Shown piece by piece: positions 9,485-18,093 of a stretch of 64,000 nucleotides of DNA. Both the position numbers and the translations under genes were made by a program. The stretch comes from Kitasatospora aureofaciens (lineage in GTDB: Bacteria; Actinomycetota; Actinomycetes; Streptomycetales; Streptomycetaceae), in NCBI RefSeq assembly GCF_019192735.1, contig NZ_JAHTKP010000009.1:161373-225372 (forward strand), written 5' to 3'. Every line of letters begins with the position of its first letter. Position 1 is the first letter of the stretch. Below the pieces are notes generated by a model. That model was not told the DNA's origin and did not search any database. It saw nothing but the letters and a program-made list of their open reading frames with translations.

Positions 9485-10306
9485 TCAGCGCGTTCGGTAC
9501 CGGGCGAGGCGCTGCTCGACGGTGGTGACCAGCGGTTCCAGCAGGGGGAGCGAGAGCAGCACCAGCAGTCCGGCGGCCCAGCCGGCCAGGACGTCGGTGA
9601 CCCAGTGGGTGCCCAGGTAGACGGTGGTCAGGCCGATCGAGCAGGCGGTGGCGGCGGCGAGCACCGCGCCGGTGCGCCGCCAGCGGACCGCGAGGTAGGC
9701 GAGCACGCCCCAGGTGACCACGGCGTTCGCGGTGTGGCCGGAGGGGAAGATGGTGCCGCCGGAGAACAGTTCGGGGGAGCCGACGTACTGGGCGTAGTGC
9801 GGTCCGAGCCGGCCGGTGACGATCTTGACCGCGCCGACCGTGACGTTGAGCAACAGCAGCGCGATGCCCATCACCAGCAGGGGGCGGAGCCGGCCGAGGC
9901 GGTGGGCGCGCCAGCCGAGCCAGGCGAAGGCGGCGATCGCGGAGGGCCCGCGCTGGCCGGCCACCACCCAGGTGTCGAGCAGCGGCTGCAGACTGGGCCA
10001 GCGCTCGTAGGGGCGCAGCAGCCGGACCGACCAGTCGAGGTCGACGAGGGCGGTGTTGAGCAGTACACCGGCCAGTACCAGCAGATATACGGCGAGGGTG
10101 GCGGCGAGCAGCGTGGTCCGGCGGCGGCTCATCGGCGGCCAGCCGGGCTCGGGGCGGTCCGGGCCGGGGCGGTCACGGCGGGCCGGGACCGGGTGCTCGC
10201 GGCCGGTGGGGCTCGGGCGCTCGCGACGGGTGGCGGGGTTCTCCGGGCCCTGGTTCGGAAATTGCCGGGAGGTACTCGGGGCTTGCACGGGGGTGACCTT
10301 ACCCAT
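9485..10306 (-). CDS. PAP2-superfamily membrane phosphatase
   Basis: A 273-residue protein with a disordered, Arg/Pro-rich N-terminus of about 55 residues followed by five to six hydrophobic helices. The three phosphatidic-acid-phosphatase motifs are visible in order: KIVTGRLGP, FPSGHT, and a third built around YLGTHWVTD, whose His is the nucleophile in the family. Such enzymes dephosphorylate lipid phosphates (undecaprenyl, phosphatidate or isoprenoid) on the outer face of the membrane. The start is uncertain: ATG 10306 is used here, a TTG at 10357 and ATG 10132 are alternatives, and none has a strong ribosome binding site. It stands alone. Confidence 0.85.
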   Translation of the reverse strand: MGKVTPVQAPSTSRQFPNQGPENPATRRERPSPTGREHPVPARRDRPGPDRPEPGWPPMSRRRTTLLAATLAVYLLVLAGVLLNTALVDLDWSVRLLRPYERWPSLQPLLDTWVVAGQRGPSAIAAFAWLGWRAHRLGRLRPLLVMGIALLLLNVTVGAVKIVTGRLGPHYAQYVGSPELFSGGTIFPSGHTANAVVTWGVLAYLAVRWRRTGAVLAAATACSIGLTTVYLGTHWVTDVLAGWAAGLLVLLSLPLLEPLVTTVEQRLARYRTR

Positions 10307-10458
10307 CCGTCCGGTGCCATTTCGGAGGGAATTGTCATTTTCCCGGGAAATCGACAATCCGCCCGGCAGAGGATGGTCCGGGGAGTGATTTCCGCTATTG
10401 CCCGATCGAAAGTCCGTGTGGTGTTCGAATCATTCTTCAAAAGGGCCGGTAAAGCGAA

Positions 10459-10495
10459 CGGAGTGGGTGGCCGGTCGGGCCGGTCTCCCACTCCG
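10459..10495 (-). terminator. Hairpin after the FabG-like gene
   Basis: CGGAGTGGG at 10459-10467 pairs with CCCACTCCG at 10487-10495, with further GGCCGG/GCCGG pairing inside. It begins 25 bp beyond the stop of the minus-strand reductase gene. Its outer arms resemble those of the hairpin at 8848-8882. Confidence 0.7.
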
Positions 10496-10520
10496 TGGTC
10501 ACCCTGTGTAGGTCGCGTGC

Positions 10521-11285
10521 TCAGTCGAGGGGGCCGCCGGCGACGTAGATCACCTGGCCGGAGACGAACCCGGCGCCCTCGCTTGCCAGGAACGAGATGG
10601 TGTGGGCCACATCCTCAGGCATACCGACCCGCTGGACCGGGATCTGTGAGGCTGCGGCCCGCTTGAAGTCTTCGAAGTCCATGCCGACGCGGGCCGCGGT
10701 GGCTGCTGTCATGTCCGTGGCGATGAAGCCGGGGGCCACCGCGTTGGCGGTGATGCCGAACTTGCCGAGCTCGATGGCCAAAGTCTTGGTGAAGCCCTGG
10801 AGGCCGGCCTTGGCGGCCGAGTAGTTGGCCTGGCCGCGGTTGCCCTGGGCGGACGAGGAGGACAGGTTGACGATGCGGCCGAAACCGGCGTCCACCATGT
10901 GCTTCTGCACCGCGCGGGTCATCAGGAAGGCGCCGCGCAGGTGGACGTTCATGACCGTGTCCCAGTCGGACTCGGACATCTTGAAGAGCAGGTTGTCGCG
11001 GAGCACGCCCGCGTTGTTGACCAGCACGACCGGGGCGCCGAGCTCGGCCGCCACGCGGTCCACCGCGGCCTGGACCTGCGCGGCGTCGGAGACGTCGGCG
11101 CCGATCGCGAGCGCCTTGCCGCCGGCCGCGGTGATCCGGTCGACGGTGTCCTTGCCGGCCGCTTCGTCCAGGTCGAGGACGGCGACGGCATAGCCGTCGG
11201 CGGCCAGCCGGACGGCGGTGGCGGCGCCCAGGCCGCGTGCGGCGCCGGTGACGACGGCGACCCGGGGGGTGCTCTGCTCGGTCAT
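10521..11285 (-). CDS. fabG: 3-oxoacyl-ACP reductase-like SDR (FabG-like)
   Basis: A 254-residue classical short-chain dehydrogenase. TGAARGLG is the NADP(H)-binding glycine motif, VNNAG follows, and the catalytic S...YSAAK set (YSAAKAGLQGFTK) is intact. Family members reduce 3-oxoacyl thioesters in fatty-acid or polyketide synthesis, but many FabG paralogues act on other substrates. ATG 11285 is preceded by GAGAGCGAG. It is a single gene, divergent from the double-MarR gene across 375 bp that hold two clear palindromes, suggesting repressor control. Confidence 0.88.
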   Translation of the reverse strand: MTEQSTPRVAVVTGAARGLGAATAVRLAADGYAVAVLDLDEAAGKDTVDRITAAGGKALAIGADVSDAAQVQAAVDRVAAELGAPVVLVNNAGVLRDNLLFKMSESDWDTVMNVHLRGAFLMTRAVQKHMVDAGFGRIVNLSSSSAQGNRGQANYSAAKAGLQGFTKTLAIELGKFGITANAVAPGFIATDMTAATAARVGMDFEDFKRAAASQIPVQRVGMPEDVAHTISFLASEGAGFVSGQVIYVAGGPLD

Positions 11286-11350
11286 GCTCGCTCTCGTCTC
11301 TCTCAGGGTTTTCCCAGGGAAGGCGTCCCCGGGGTGACGGTGGCCACACC

Positions 11351-11421
11351 CTACCCGCGAGTAGGGAGGGCGGCCAGGGTGGAGAGCCGCAGGTGACGGT
11401 GGGTAAGGACCGACCGGTCGG
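11351..11421. promoter_or_regulatory. Two palindromes upstream of fabG
   Basis: CTACCCGCGAGTAG (11351-11364) is an almost perfect palindrome with one mismatched pair, and CCGACCGGTCGG (11410-11421) is perfect. Both lie 65-140 bp before the fabG start. They look like sites for dimeric repressors of the TetR type. The rest of 11286-11660 holds only these and the repeats at 11615-11644; no gene is seen. Confidence 0.5.
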
Positions 11422-11614
11422 CTTTCTGCTGAGAACGGGTTAACGAGAAGGCGTGGCGGCGCGTAAATATGCCAATGTTGCCGAACCTGCGTCTACTATC
11501 CGCCCCTGCCTGCCAGCGAGGGCTCACCGTTTGTATAGTGTCCGCCAGCAGCCACCGGCTGCACGGCTGGCGCGCCCTCCCTCATAGCGGGACGCCCACT
11601 CGCCGTTACTGCCC

Positions 11615-11644
11615 CACCCGGGTGTCCCACACACACCGGGTGTG
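11615..11644. promoter_or_regulatory. Paired inverted repeats before the double-MarR gene
   Basis: CACCCGGGTG (11615-11624) and CACACCGGGTGTG (11632-11644) share a CACCCGG/CCGGGTG core, are 17 bp apart, and end 16 bp before the ATG of the MarR-like gene. Two related sites in tandem fit a regulator with two DNA-binding domains, or autoregulation by a pair of dimers. Confidence 0.5.
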
Positions 11645-11660
11645 ACATCGGGACGGATAC

Positions 11661-12554
11661 ATGGTGCTGGGGGAGATCCCGACGACCCGCGTGTCCGAGC
11701 GACTGCAGCAGTCGCCCGGGCACCTCATTCGTGTTGCACAGCAGGTTCACACCCGGCTGTGGTCGGAGCACGTGGGAGCCGATCTCACGGCTCCGCAGTT
11801 CGCCGTACTGCTGGTCCTCGCCCTGGAACCGGGCGCCGACCAGCGGACGGTCGGCGAGCGCGCGTCGCTGGACAAGGCCACGATGGCGGAGATGGTCGCG
11901 CGGCTGGTCCGCCGCGGCCTGGTGCTGCGAAGGCGCGACCCGGCCGACGGCCGGCGCAAGCTCCTCGCTCTCTCGCAGAGCGGGGCGCAGGCGGTGCGCG
12001 AGGCCACCGGCGGAGTGGTCCGGGTGCAGCGCACCCTGTTCGAGCCGCTCAGCGCGGACGAGCAGGTCGAGATCGTCCGGGTGATGGCCAAGATAGCCAG
12101 GCTGGAGCCCGCCGCGGTGGTGTTCACCGACTCGCGGCCGATCCTGGACGCGCAGCGGGCGATCGGCTACCTGATCAGGGTGAGCCAGCAGGTGCACACC
12201 AAGCTCTGGTCGGAGCACGTCGGCGCGGAGCTGACGGCCCCCCAGTACGCGGTACTGGACGCGCTGGAGCTGGAGCCCGGGGCCGACCAGCGAACGGTCG
12301 GTGAACTGGCCTCGCTGGACAAGGCGACGATGGCCGAGATGGTGAGCCGTCTCGTCCGTCGTGGCCTGGTGCAGCGGCGCCGGGACCCCTCGGACGGGCG
12401 GCGCAACCTGCTCTCGCTCTCACCGGCGGGCCAGGACCTGCTGCACCGCTCGGCCGCGGGTGTCGCCGAGGTCCAGCGGCTGCTGCTGGCGCCGCTGGAG
12501 GAGCACGAGCACGCGCCGGCGCTGGCGATCATCGGCAAGGCGGCCAGGCTTTAG
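11661..12554 (+). CDS. Tandem double-MarR transcriptional regulator
   Basis: A 297-residue protein made of two complete MarR winged-helix domains in tandem, about residues 11-150 and 155-297. Corresponding stretches such as VHTRLWSEHVG and VHTKLWSEHVG, or GADQRTVGE in both, are about 80% identical over 85 residues, so this is a recent in-frame duplication. Each copy has the recognition helix (SLDKATMAEMV) and the wing (RRRDPxDGRR). Usual MarR proteins are 140-170 residues and act as dimers, so this one could act as a pseudo-dimer. ATG 11661 follows GGGACGGA. No ligand can be inferred. Confidence 0.9.
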   Translation: MVLGEIPTTRVSERLQQSPGHLIRVAQQVHTRLWSEHVGADLTAPQFAVLLVLALEPGADQRTVGERASLDKATMAEMVARLVRRGLVLRRRDPADGRRKLLALSQSGAQAVREATGGVVRVQRTLFEPLSADEQVEIVRVMAKIARLEPAAVVFTDSRPILDAQRAIGYLIRVSQQVHTKLWSEHVGAELTAPQYAVLDALELEPGADQRTVGELASLDKATMAEMVSRLVRRGLVQRRRDPSDGRRNLLSLSPAGQDLLHRSAAGVAEVQRLLLAPLEEHEHAPALAIIGKAARL

Positions 12555-12683
12555 GCCGCCCTCTGAACGCCAGCCAAAACGATTCGCCAACGTACGGACA
12601 GCCCCCGGGCCGGGGCGCCGGTGATTCGGGTCGGTTGGACGGGTTCGCAGGTGACGCGCTGCTGAGCGCTTCATCGAGGCATG

Positions 12684-12722
12684 CGGAAGACCGCCCACCC
12701 CTGCACGGGGTGGGCGGTCTTC
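12684..12722. terminator. Strong bidirectional terminator
   Basis: A perfect 17-bp stem (12684-12700 with 12706-12722) and a 5-base loop TGCAC, between the convergent MarR-like and aldo/keto reductase genes. Confidence 0.9.
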
Positions 12723-12781
12723 CGATGTGACCGGTTGTCAGTCAGTCGGGCGGCGGGTGGGGTTGGTTCCCGCCGGTGCCG

Positions 12782-13645
12782 TCAGTTCCAGTCGAAATGC
12801 TGCGGGTCCGGGCCGATGCGCTTGCCGGTGGCGATCCCGGCGATCGCGGCGAGGTCGTCCGCGTCCAGCTCGAAGCCGGCCACGTCCAGGTTCTCCCGGA
12901 TCCGGGACGGGGTGACGGACTTCGGGATCGCGATCACGCCGCGCTGCAGGTGCCAGCGGAGCACCACCTGGGCGGCCGTGCGGCCGTGCTTCTCGGCGAT
13001 CTTCGCCAGCGCCGGCTCCGAGAGCAGCTCCTTGCCCTGGCCGAGCGGGCTCCACGCCTCGGTGGCGATGTCGTGCTCGGCGTGGAAGGCGCGCAGCTCG
13101 TCCTGCGGGAAGTACGGGTGCAGCTCGACCTGGTTCAGCACCGGGACGACCGAGGCCTCGTCGAGCAGGCGGGTCAGCTGCTCGGGGCCGAAGTTGGAGA
13201 CGCCGATCGACTTGACCCGGCCGTCCGCCTTCAGCTGCTCGAAGGCCTTCCAGACGTTGAGGTAGCTGCCGTGCATCGGGCGCGGCCAGTGGATCAGGTA
13301 GAGGTCGAGGTAGTCGAGGCCGAGCTTGGCCAGCGAGGCGTCGAACTCGCGCAGCACCGCGTCCCGGCCCTGCTCGCCGGACCAGTCGCGGGTGCCGGAG
13401 TTCCACAGCTTGGTGGTGATGTAGAGGTCCTCGCGGGCCACGCCGCCCGCCAGCGCGTCGGCGATCGCCTGGCCGGTGCCCGCCTCGTTCTCGTAGATCG
13501 CCGCGGTGTCGATGGAGCGGTAGCCCGCCTCGATCGCGGTGCGGACGGCGGGGGTCGCCTCGCTGTCCGGGACCTGCCACACGCCGAAGCCGAGCTGCGG
13601 GATCTGCGCGCCGTCGTTCAGGGTCAGGCTGGGGATGTTGCTCAC
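12782..13645 (-). CDS. Aldo/keto reductase (2,5-diketogluconate reductase-like)
   Basis: A 287-residue NADPH-dependent TIM-barrel oxidoreductase. The catalytic tetrad is present: D46 and Y51 in SIDTAAIYENE, K79 in TTKLW, and H119 in LIHWP. The NADPH motif IPKSVTPSRIRENL lies near the C-terminus. Relatives reduce small aldehydes, ketones and diketogluconate; the substrate cannot be told here. The start is GTG 13645. It is a single gene, ending at a strong terminator. Confidence 0.9.
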   Translation of the reverse strand: MSNIPSLTLNDGAQIPQLGFGVWQVPDSEATPAVRTAIEAGYRSIDTAAIYENEAGTGQAIADALAGGVAREDLYITTKLWNSGTRDWSGEQGRDAVLREFDASLAKLGLDYLDLYLIHWPRPMHGSYLNVWKAFEQLKADGRVKSIGVSNFGPEQLTRLLDEASVVPVLNQVELHPYFPQDELRAFHAEHDIATEAWSPLGQGKELLSEPALAKIAEKHGRTAAQVVLRWHLQRGVIAIPKSVTPSRIRENLDVAGFELDADDLAAIAGIATGKRIGPDPQHFDWN

Positions 13646-13981
13646 GGGAAGGGGTGCCCTTCTGGTCGGCCATGGGTTCCAGTGGGGCAACTGGCGCTCG
13701 GACGGGATTTGTTCCCGCATCTTTGCCGCCGTTTGGGGGAATCTTGCGGGCGTGCGGGCCGCCCTGACGGGGAGCCGCGGGCGGGCGGGCGGAAAACCTG
13801 TTGCGTGGATCACATTGCGGTTGGCAGGCTCGCGGTCATGACCTCCTGAGATCCGGGCCCTTCGTGCCCCTCCCTTGTCCGTCCGGCTCCGCTGCCGGGC
13901 GTGTTCCCGTTGCCGCGTCGAGGTGTCGTGCTGACGTCTCGTCCTGTTGCGCCGCGTCGCTGTGCCGCGCGTCCCCTCCCC

Positions 13982-14031
13982 CCCCGAACTACCCCGAACT
14001 GCCCTGAACCACCCTGAACCACCCCGAACCA
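13982..14031 (+). repeat. Five tandem decamers upstream of the ABC exporter
   Basis: Five consecutive 10-bp units of the form CCCYGAACYR fill 13982-14031, ending 9 bp before the GGAG ribosome binding site of the first half-transporter. The rest of the 403-bp space from 13646 holds no gene that I can support. Confidence 0.8.
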
Positions 14032-14048
14032 CCCCCCATCGGAGTGTC

Positions 14049-15833
14049 ATGCCGCTCGCGTCCCTGCCGTTGGCCGATCCCGGCCGTCCCGATCTCTCCT
14101 CACCCCTGGCCTTCCTGCGCTGGCTGCAGCGCAGCCAGCGGCGCGGGCAGGTGCTCGCCACCTGCTGGGCGCTGCTGGAGATGGGCTGTCAGGCCGCCCT
14201 GCCGATACCGCTCGGGCACGGCGTGCAGGCCGCCGTGGACGGCGACGCCACCGGGATCTGGCGGGCCGGCGCCGCTGTGGTGGGGCTCTCCGTGGCGGCC
14301 TCGCTCGGCACCGTGCTGTTGCACCGTCAGGCGGTCTGGAACTGGATCCATGCCGCCACCCAGGTACGGCAGTTGGTGGCCCGTCAGGCATCGCTGCTGG
14401 GCGGCGCGCTATCCCGGCGGATCGCCACCGGGGAGGTGGTCGCGGTCGGCAGCGGGGACGTCGCGAAGATCGGCTGGTACGTCGAGCTGACCGCCCGGCT
14501 GCGGGCCGCGGTGCTCGTCTGGCTGGCCGTCGGCTCGGTGATCCTGGTGGCCGAGCCGCTGCTCGGCGTGGCCGTCCTGCTCGGTGTGCCGGTGCTGGCG
14601 GTCTCCGTCTGGCCGTTGCTCGGGCCGTTCGAGCGGCGCTACGACGAGCAGCGCGCGCTGGGCGGCAAGGCCACCGCGCTGGCGGCCGACACCGTCGCCG
14701 GGTTGCGGGTGCTGCGCGGGATCGGCGGCGAGGAGCTGTTCCTGACCCGGTACCGGGCGGCGTCCCAGAAGGTGCGTGCCGCGGCCGTCCGCTCGGCCCG
14801 GCTCTGGTCCCTGATGCAGGCCCAACAGGTGCTGCTGCCAGGCCTGTTCGTCGTCGGGGTGACGTGGTACGGCGCCCGGTTGGCGGCCGACGGGCGGATC
14901 GCCGTCGGCACCCTGATCGCGGTGTACGGGGCGACCGCCTATCTCGCCTCGCCGCTGCGGATCCTGGGCGAGTCCGCGCACGCGTGGACGGTCGCGCGGG
15001 TCTCCGCCGGGCGGGCCGTCCGGCTGCTCTCGCTCGACCGGGCCGACGGGTCGCGCGACGCCTCGCCCGGGCCGGTCCTCGGCCGGCCCGAGCACGGTGA
15101 CCTGTACGACCCGGCGACCGGGCTGACCGCGCGGGCCGGGGAGCTGACCGCCGTGGTCTGTGGGGATCCGGACTTCGCCGGGGCGCTGGCCGAGCGGCTC
15201 GGCGGGCACGTCCCGCGGGCCGAGGACGAGCCGGCGCAGCCCTCCGTCCGGCTCGGCGGCACCGAGCTGGACGCGGTGCCGCTGGCCGAGGCCAGGGCGG
15301 CGGTGCTGGTCCACGACAAGGAGCCGGTGCTGCTCTCCGGCACCCTCGCCGGGCTGCTCGACGTCCCGGCCTCGGGGCGGGTGCCGGCCGCTGAGGCGCT
15401 GGCAGCCGCCCAGGCCGACGACGTGCTGGAGGCCCTGGTGGACGGCTCGCCGGACTGCGCGGGGGACGTGATGCGGGCCCGCATCACCGAGCGCGGCCGC
15501 TCGCTGTCCGGCGGCCAGCGGCAGCGGCTGGCGCTGGCCCGCGCCCTGCTGGCGGACCCGCCGGTGCTCGTCCTGGACGAGCCGACCAGTGCGGTGGACG
15601 CCCACACCGAGTCGCGGATCGCGGCCGGGCTGCGGGACAGCCGGGCGGGCCGGACGACCGTGGTCTTCGCGACCAGCCCGCTGCTGCTCGACCGGGCCGA
15701 CCGGGTGGTGCTGGTCCGCGACGGCCGGGCCGTCGCGGCCGGGCGGCACCGCGAACTGATGGACACCGAACCGGCCTACCGCGCGGTGGTCACCCGCGCC
15801 GTGGAGCCGGCCACCGTCGGGGAGGGTGCATGA
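14049..15833 (+). CDS. ABC exporter half-transporter, Walker A lost
   Basis: A 594-residue fused membrane/ATPase half-exporter of the ABCB (lipid A/multidrug) type. The first 320 residues form an ABC type-1 membrane domain of about six helices, followed by a nucleotide-binding domain. That domain has a perfect signature LSGGQRQR at about residue 487 and Walker B with catalytic Glu (VLVLDEPTS), but where Walker A should be it reads VVCGDPDFAGALAERLGG, with no GxxGxGK[ST]. It therefore cannot bind ATP in the usual way at its own P-loop. Its partner, 64 bp downstream, has the reverse defect, so the two must act as a heterodimer. ATG 14049 follows GGAG. Cargo unknown. Confidence 0.88.
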   Translation: MPLASLPLADPGRPDLSSPLAFLRWLQRSQRRGQVLATCWALLEMGCQAALPIPLGHGVQAAVDGDATGIWRAGAAVVGLSVAASLGTVLLHRQAVWNWIHAATQVRQLVARQASLLGGALSRRIATGEVVAVGSGDVAKIGWYVELTARLRAAVLVWLAVGSVILVAEPLLGVAVLLGVPVLAVSVWPLLGPFERRYDEQRALGGKATALAADTVAGLRVLRGIGGEELFLTRYRAASQKVRAAAVRSARLWSLMQAQQVLLPGLFVVGVTWYGARLAADGRIAVGTLIAVYGATAYLASPLRILGESAHAWTVARVSAGRAVRLLSLDRADGSRDASPGPVLGRPEHGDLYDPATGLTARAGELTAVVCGDPDFAGALAERLGGHVPRAEDEPAQPSVRLGGTELDAVPLAEARAAVLVHDKEPVLLSGTLAGLLDVPASGRVPAAEALAAAQADDVLEALVDGSPDCAGDVMRARITERGRSLSGGQRQRLALARALLADPPVLVLDEPTSAVDAHTESRIAAGLRDSRAGRTTVVFATSPLLLDRADRVVLVRDGRAVAAGRHRELMDTEPAYRAVVTRAVEPATVGEGA

Positions 15834-15897
15834 ACGCGACCCAACCATCGGACTGTTCAAGAGAGTTGAACCGCGCACGAGAGTTGAGGAGCGGGTC

Positions 15898-17670
15898 ATG
15901 AAGCCCCCCGTCCATCACGAACAGGGGCCGGCCACCACCCTGCCGGTCGGCTCCCCGGTAGCCGTGCGCGCGTACCTGCGGTTGCTCGCCCGGCGGCACC
16001 GGGGCGGGTTCGCCGCCGTGGTGACGCTGCACTCGGTGGCCACGCTGGCCGGGCTGGTCGGGCCGTGGGTGCTCGGCACCCTGGTTGAGTCGCTGGCCAC
16101 CGGCACCGTCGAGTCCGCCCTCGCGGCGGCGGTCGGCTGGTACCTGGCGGCGCTGGTGGTGCAGTCGGCGTTCACCTGGTGGTCGCGGATGCGCGGCGCC
16201 ATGCTCGGCGAGCGGGTGCTGGCCGACCTGCGCGAGGACTTCCTGGTCCGCTCGGTCGCGCTGCCGACCGGCGTGCTGGAGCGGGCCGGCACCGGGGACC
16301 TGGTCTCCCGGGGCACCACCGACATCGACCGGCTGGACAAGTCGGTGCGCGAGGCCGTGCCCGAACTCGCCGTCGCCGTCGTGTCGTTGCTGCTGGTGCT
16401 GGGCGCGCTGCTGGTCACCTCGCCGCTGCTCGCGCTCACCGCGCTGATCGGCCTGCCGCTGCTGCTGGTCAGCTCCCGCTGGTACTTCCGGCGCGCGCCG
16501 CAGTCGTACCGCAACGAGTCGGCGGCGGACGCGGCGGTGAACGGCGTGCTGGCCGAGACGGTGGACGCCGGGCGGACGGTCGAGGCGCTGCGGCTGGGCG
16601 AGCAGCGGGTCCGGCTGACCGACCGCCGGCTCGCCGAGTGGCTCTCCTGGGAGCGGTACACGCTGTGGCTGCGGTCGGTCTGGTTCCCGACCATCGACGC
16701 GGTCTACACCGCGGCGGTGCTGGCCACCCTGGTGCTCGGCGGCCTGTTCACACTCCAGGGGTGGATCACCGTCGGCCAGTTGACCACCGGGGTGCTGTAC
16801 GCACAGATGCTCACCGGCCCGGTCGACCTGATCCTGCGCTGGTACGACGAGCTGCAGATCGGGCAGGCCTCGCTGGCCCGGCTGGTCGGCGTCCGCGAGG
16901 TGCCCGCGCACGAGGGCGACGAGTCCACCTCTCCGGACGGCCGCCGGGTCGAGGCCAGGGACGTGCGGTTCGGATACCGCGAGGGCGTGGACGTCCTGCA
17001 CGGGATCAGCCTGGACGTCGCCCCCGGGAGCCGGGTGGCGCTGGTCGGGCCGTCCGGAGCGGGCAAGTCCACCCTGGGACGGCTGCTGGCCGGGATCTAC
17101 GCCCCCGGCCGGGGCAGCGTGACGCTCGGCGGGGCGGCGCTGGCGCGGATGCCGGCCGAGCGGGTTCGGGCCGAGGTCGCGCTCGTCAACCAGGAGCACC
17201 ACGTCTTCGTCGGCACCCTGCGGGACAACCTGCGACTGGCCGCGCCCGGGGCGGAGGACACCGAACTGCGGGCCGCGCTGGACGCGGTGGACGCCGGTCA
17301 TTGGGTGGCCGCGCTGCCGCAGGGTCTGGACACCGAGGTCGGCTCCGGCGGCACCGCGCTGACCCCGCCGCAGGCCCAGCAACTCGCCCTGGCCCGGCTG
17401 GTGCTGGCCGATCCGCACACCCTGGTGCTGGACGAGGCCACCTCGCTGCTCGATCCGCGCGCCGCCCGGCACCTGGAGCGCTCGCTCTCCCGGGTGCTGG
17501 AGGGGCGGACGGTGATCGCCATCGCCCACCGGCTGCACACCGCGCACGACGCCGACGTGATCGCGGTGGTCGAGGGCGGGCGGATCAGCGAGTACGGCAG
17601 CCACCCGGAGCTGGTCGCGGCCGGCGGCCCGTACGCGGCGCTCTGGCGCTCCTGGCGGGACGAGCGGTAA
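15898..17670 (+). CDS. ABC exporter half-transporter, signature motif lost
   Basis: A 590-residue ABC half-exporter: membrane domain to about residue 320, then an ATPase domain with intact Walker A (VGPSGAGKST, near residue 384), Walker B (TLVLDEATS) and the H-loop (IAHRLHTAHDAD). The C-loop that should read LSGGQ is instead LTPPQAQQ. Paired with the upstream half-transporter, one composite site has P-loop, Glu and signature and can hydrolyse ATP, while the other lacks both. ATG 15898 is used because AGGAG precedes it; a GTG at 15826 overlapping the upstream stop is an alternative start. No substrate gene lies nearby. Confidence 0.88.
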   Translation: MKPPVHHEQGPATTLPVGSPVAVRAYLRLLARRHRGGFAAVVTLHSVATLAGLVGPWVLGTLVESLATGTVESALAAAVGWYLAALVVQSAFTWWSRMRGAMLGERVLADLREDFLVRSVALPTGVLERAGTGDLVSRGTTDIDRLDKSVREAVPELAVAVVSLLLVLGALLVTSPLLALTALIGLPLLLVSSRWYFRRAPQSYRNESAADAAVNGVLAETVDAGRTVEALRLGEQRVRLTDRRLAEWLSWERYTLWLRSVWFPTIDAVYTAAVLATLVLGGLFTLQGWITVGQLTTGVLYAQMLTGPVDLILRWYDELQIGQASLARLVGVREVPAHEGDESTSPDGRRVEARDVRFGYREGVDVLHGISLDVAPGSRVALVGPSGAGKSTLGRLLAGIYAPGRGSVTLGGAALARMPAERVRAEVALVNQEHHVFVGTLRDNLRLAAPGAEDTELRAALDAVDAGHWVAALPQGLDTEVGSGGTALTPPQAQQLALARLVLADPHTLVLDEATSLLDPRAARHLERSLSRVLEGRTVIAIAHRLHTAHDADVIAVVEGGRISEYGSHPELVAAGGPYAALWRSWRDER

Positions 17671-17745
17671 GGGGGCTGGCTGGTCAAGGGGGTGCGGCCC
17701 GGTTAAGGGGGCGTAGCCGGTAAGGCCGGTAAGGGGGCGCGGTCG
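17664..17745 (+). repeat. Four imperfect direct repeats after the ABC exporter
   Basis: Four copies of a unit centred on GGTNAAGGGGGC, each about 19-27 bp apart, run from the stop of the exporter gene into the space before the LapA-like gene. They contain no dyad symmetry of note. Confidence 0.7.
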
Positions 17746-17847
17746 GCTAAACCTGCGCGGGGCCGGATTACCCCGTGCGGGTTACTCCGCCCGCGCGGAA
17801 GGGCGCGTAACCGGGCAAACCGGGGCCCGGGCCCCCAGACTGCTCCG

Positions 17848-18093
17848 GTGACCAGAATTTCAGACGGCTCGTCCGGCTCCAAGCGCAGCGAGATCGGTGG
17901 GATCCCCACCCGGTACATCGGGATCGGCGTCATCGTCATCCTCGCGGTGTGGTTCCTGTTCGCCAACCTCGACAAGGTGAAGATCCAGTTCTGGGTCTTC
18001 ACCGTCACCGCGCCGCTCTGGATCGCCCTGCTGGCCACCCTGGTGGCGGGCGGCGCGGTGGGCTGGCTGCTGAAGGGACGGCGCGCCCGGTGA
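17848..18093 (+). CDS. LapA-like (DUF1049-type) membrane protein
   Basis: An 81-residue protein with two hydrophobic helices (about residues 24-41 and 53-75) separated by a short stretch containing NLDKVKIQFWVF, the typical N...V.V.F..... element of the LapA/DUF1049 family, and a basic end. In E. coli LapA works with LapB in envelope assembly; in actinomycetes its role is not established. The GTG start at 17848 lacks a clear ribosome binding site, so the transcript may be leaderless. Its stop overlaps the GTG of the ABC ATPase, making it the first gene of the amino-acid transporter operon. Confidence 0.68.
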   Translation: MTRISDGSSGSKRSEIGGIPTRYIGIGVIVILAVWFLFANLDKVKIQFWVFTVTAPLWIALLATLVAGGAVGWLLKGRRAR

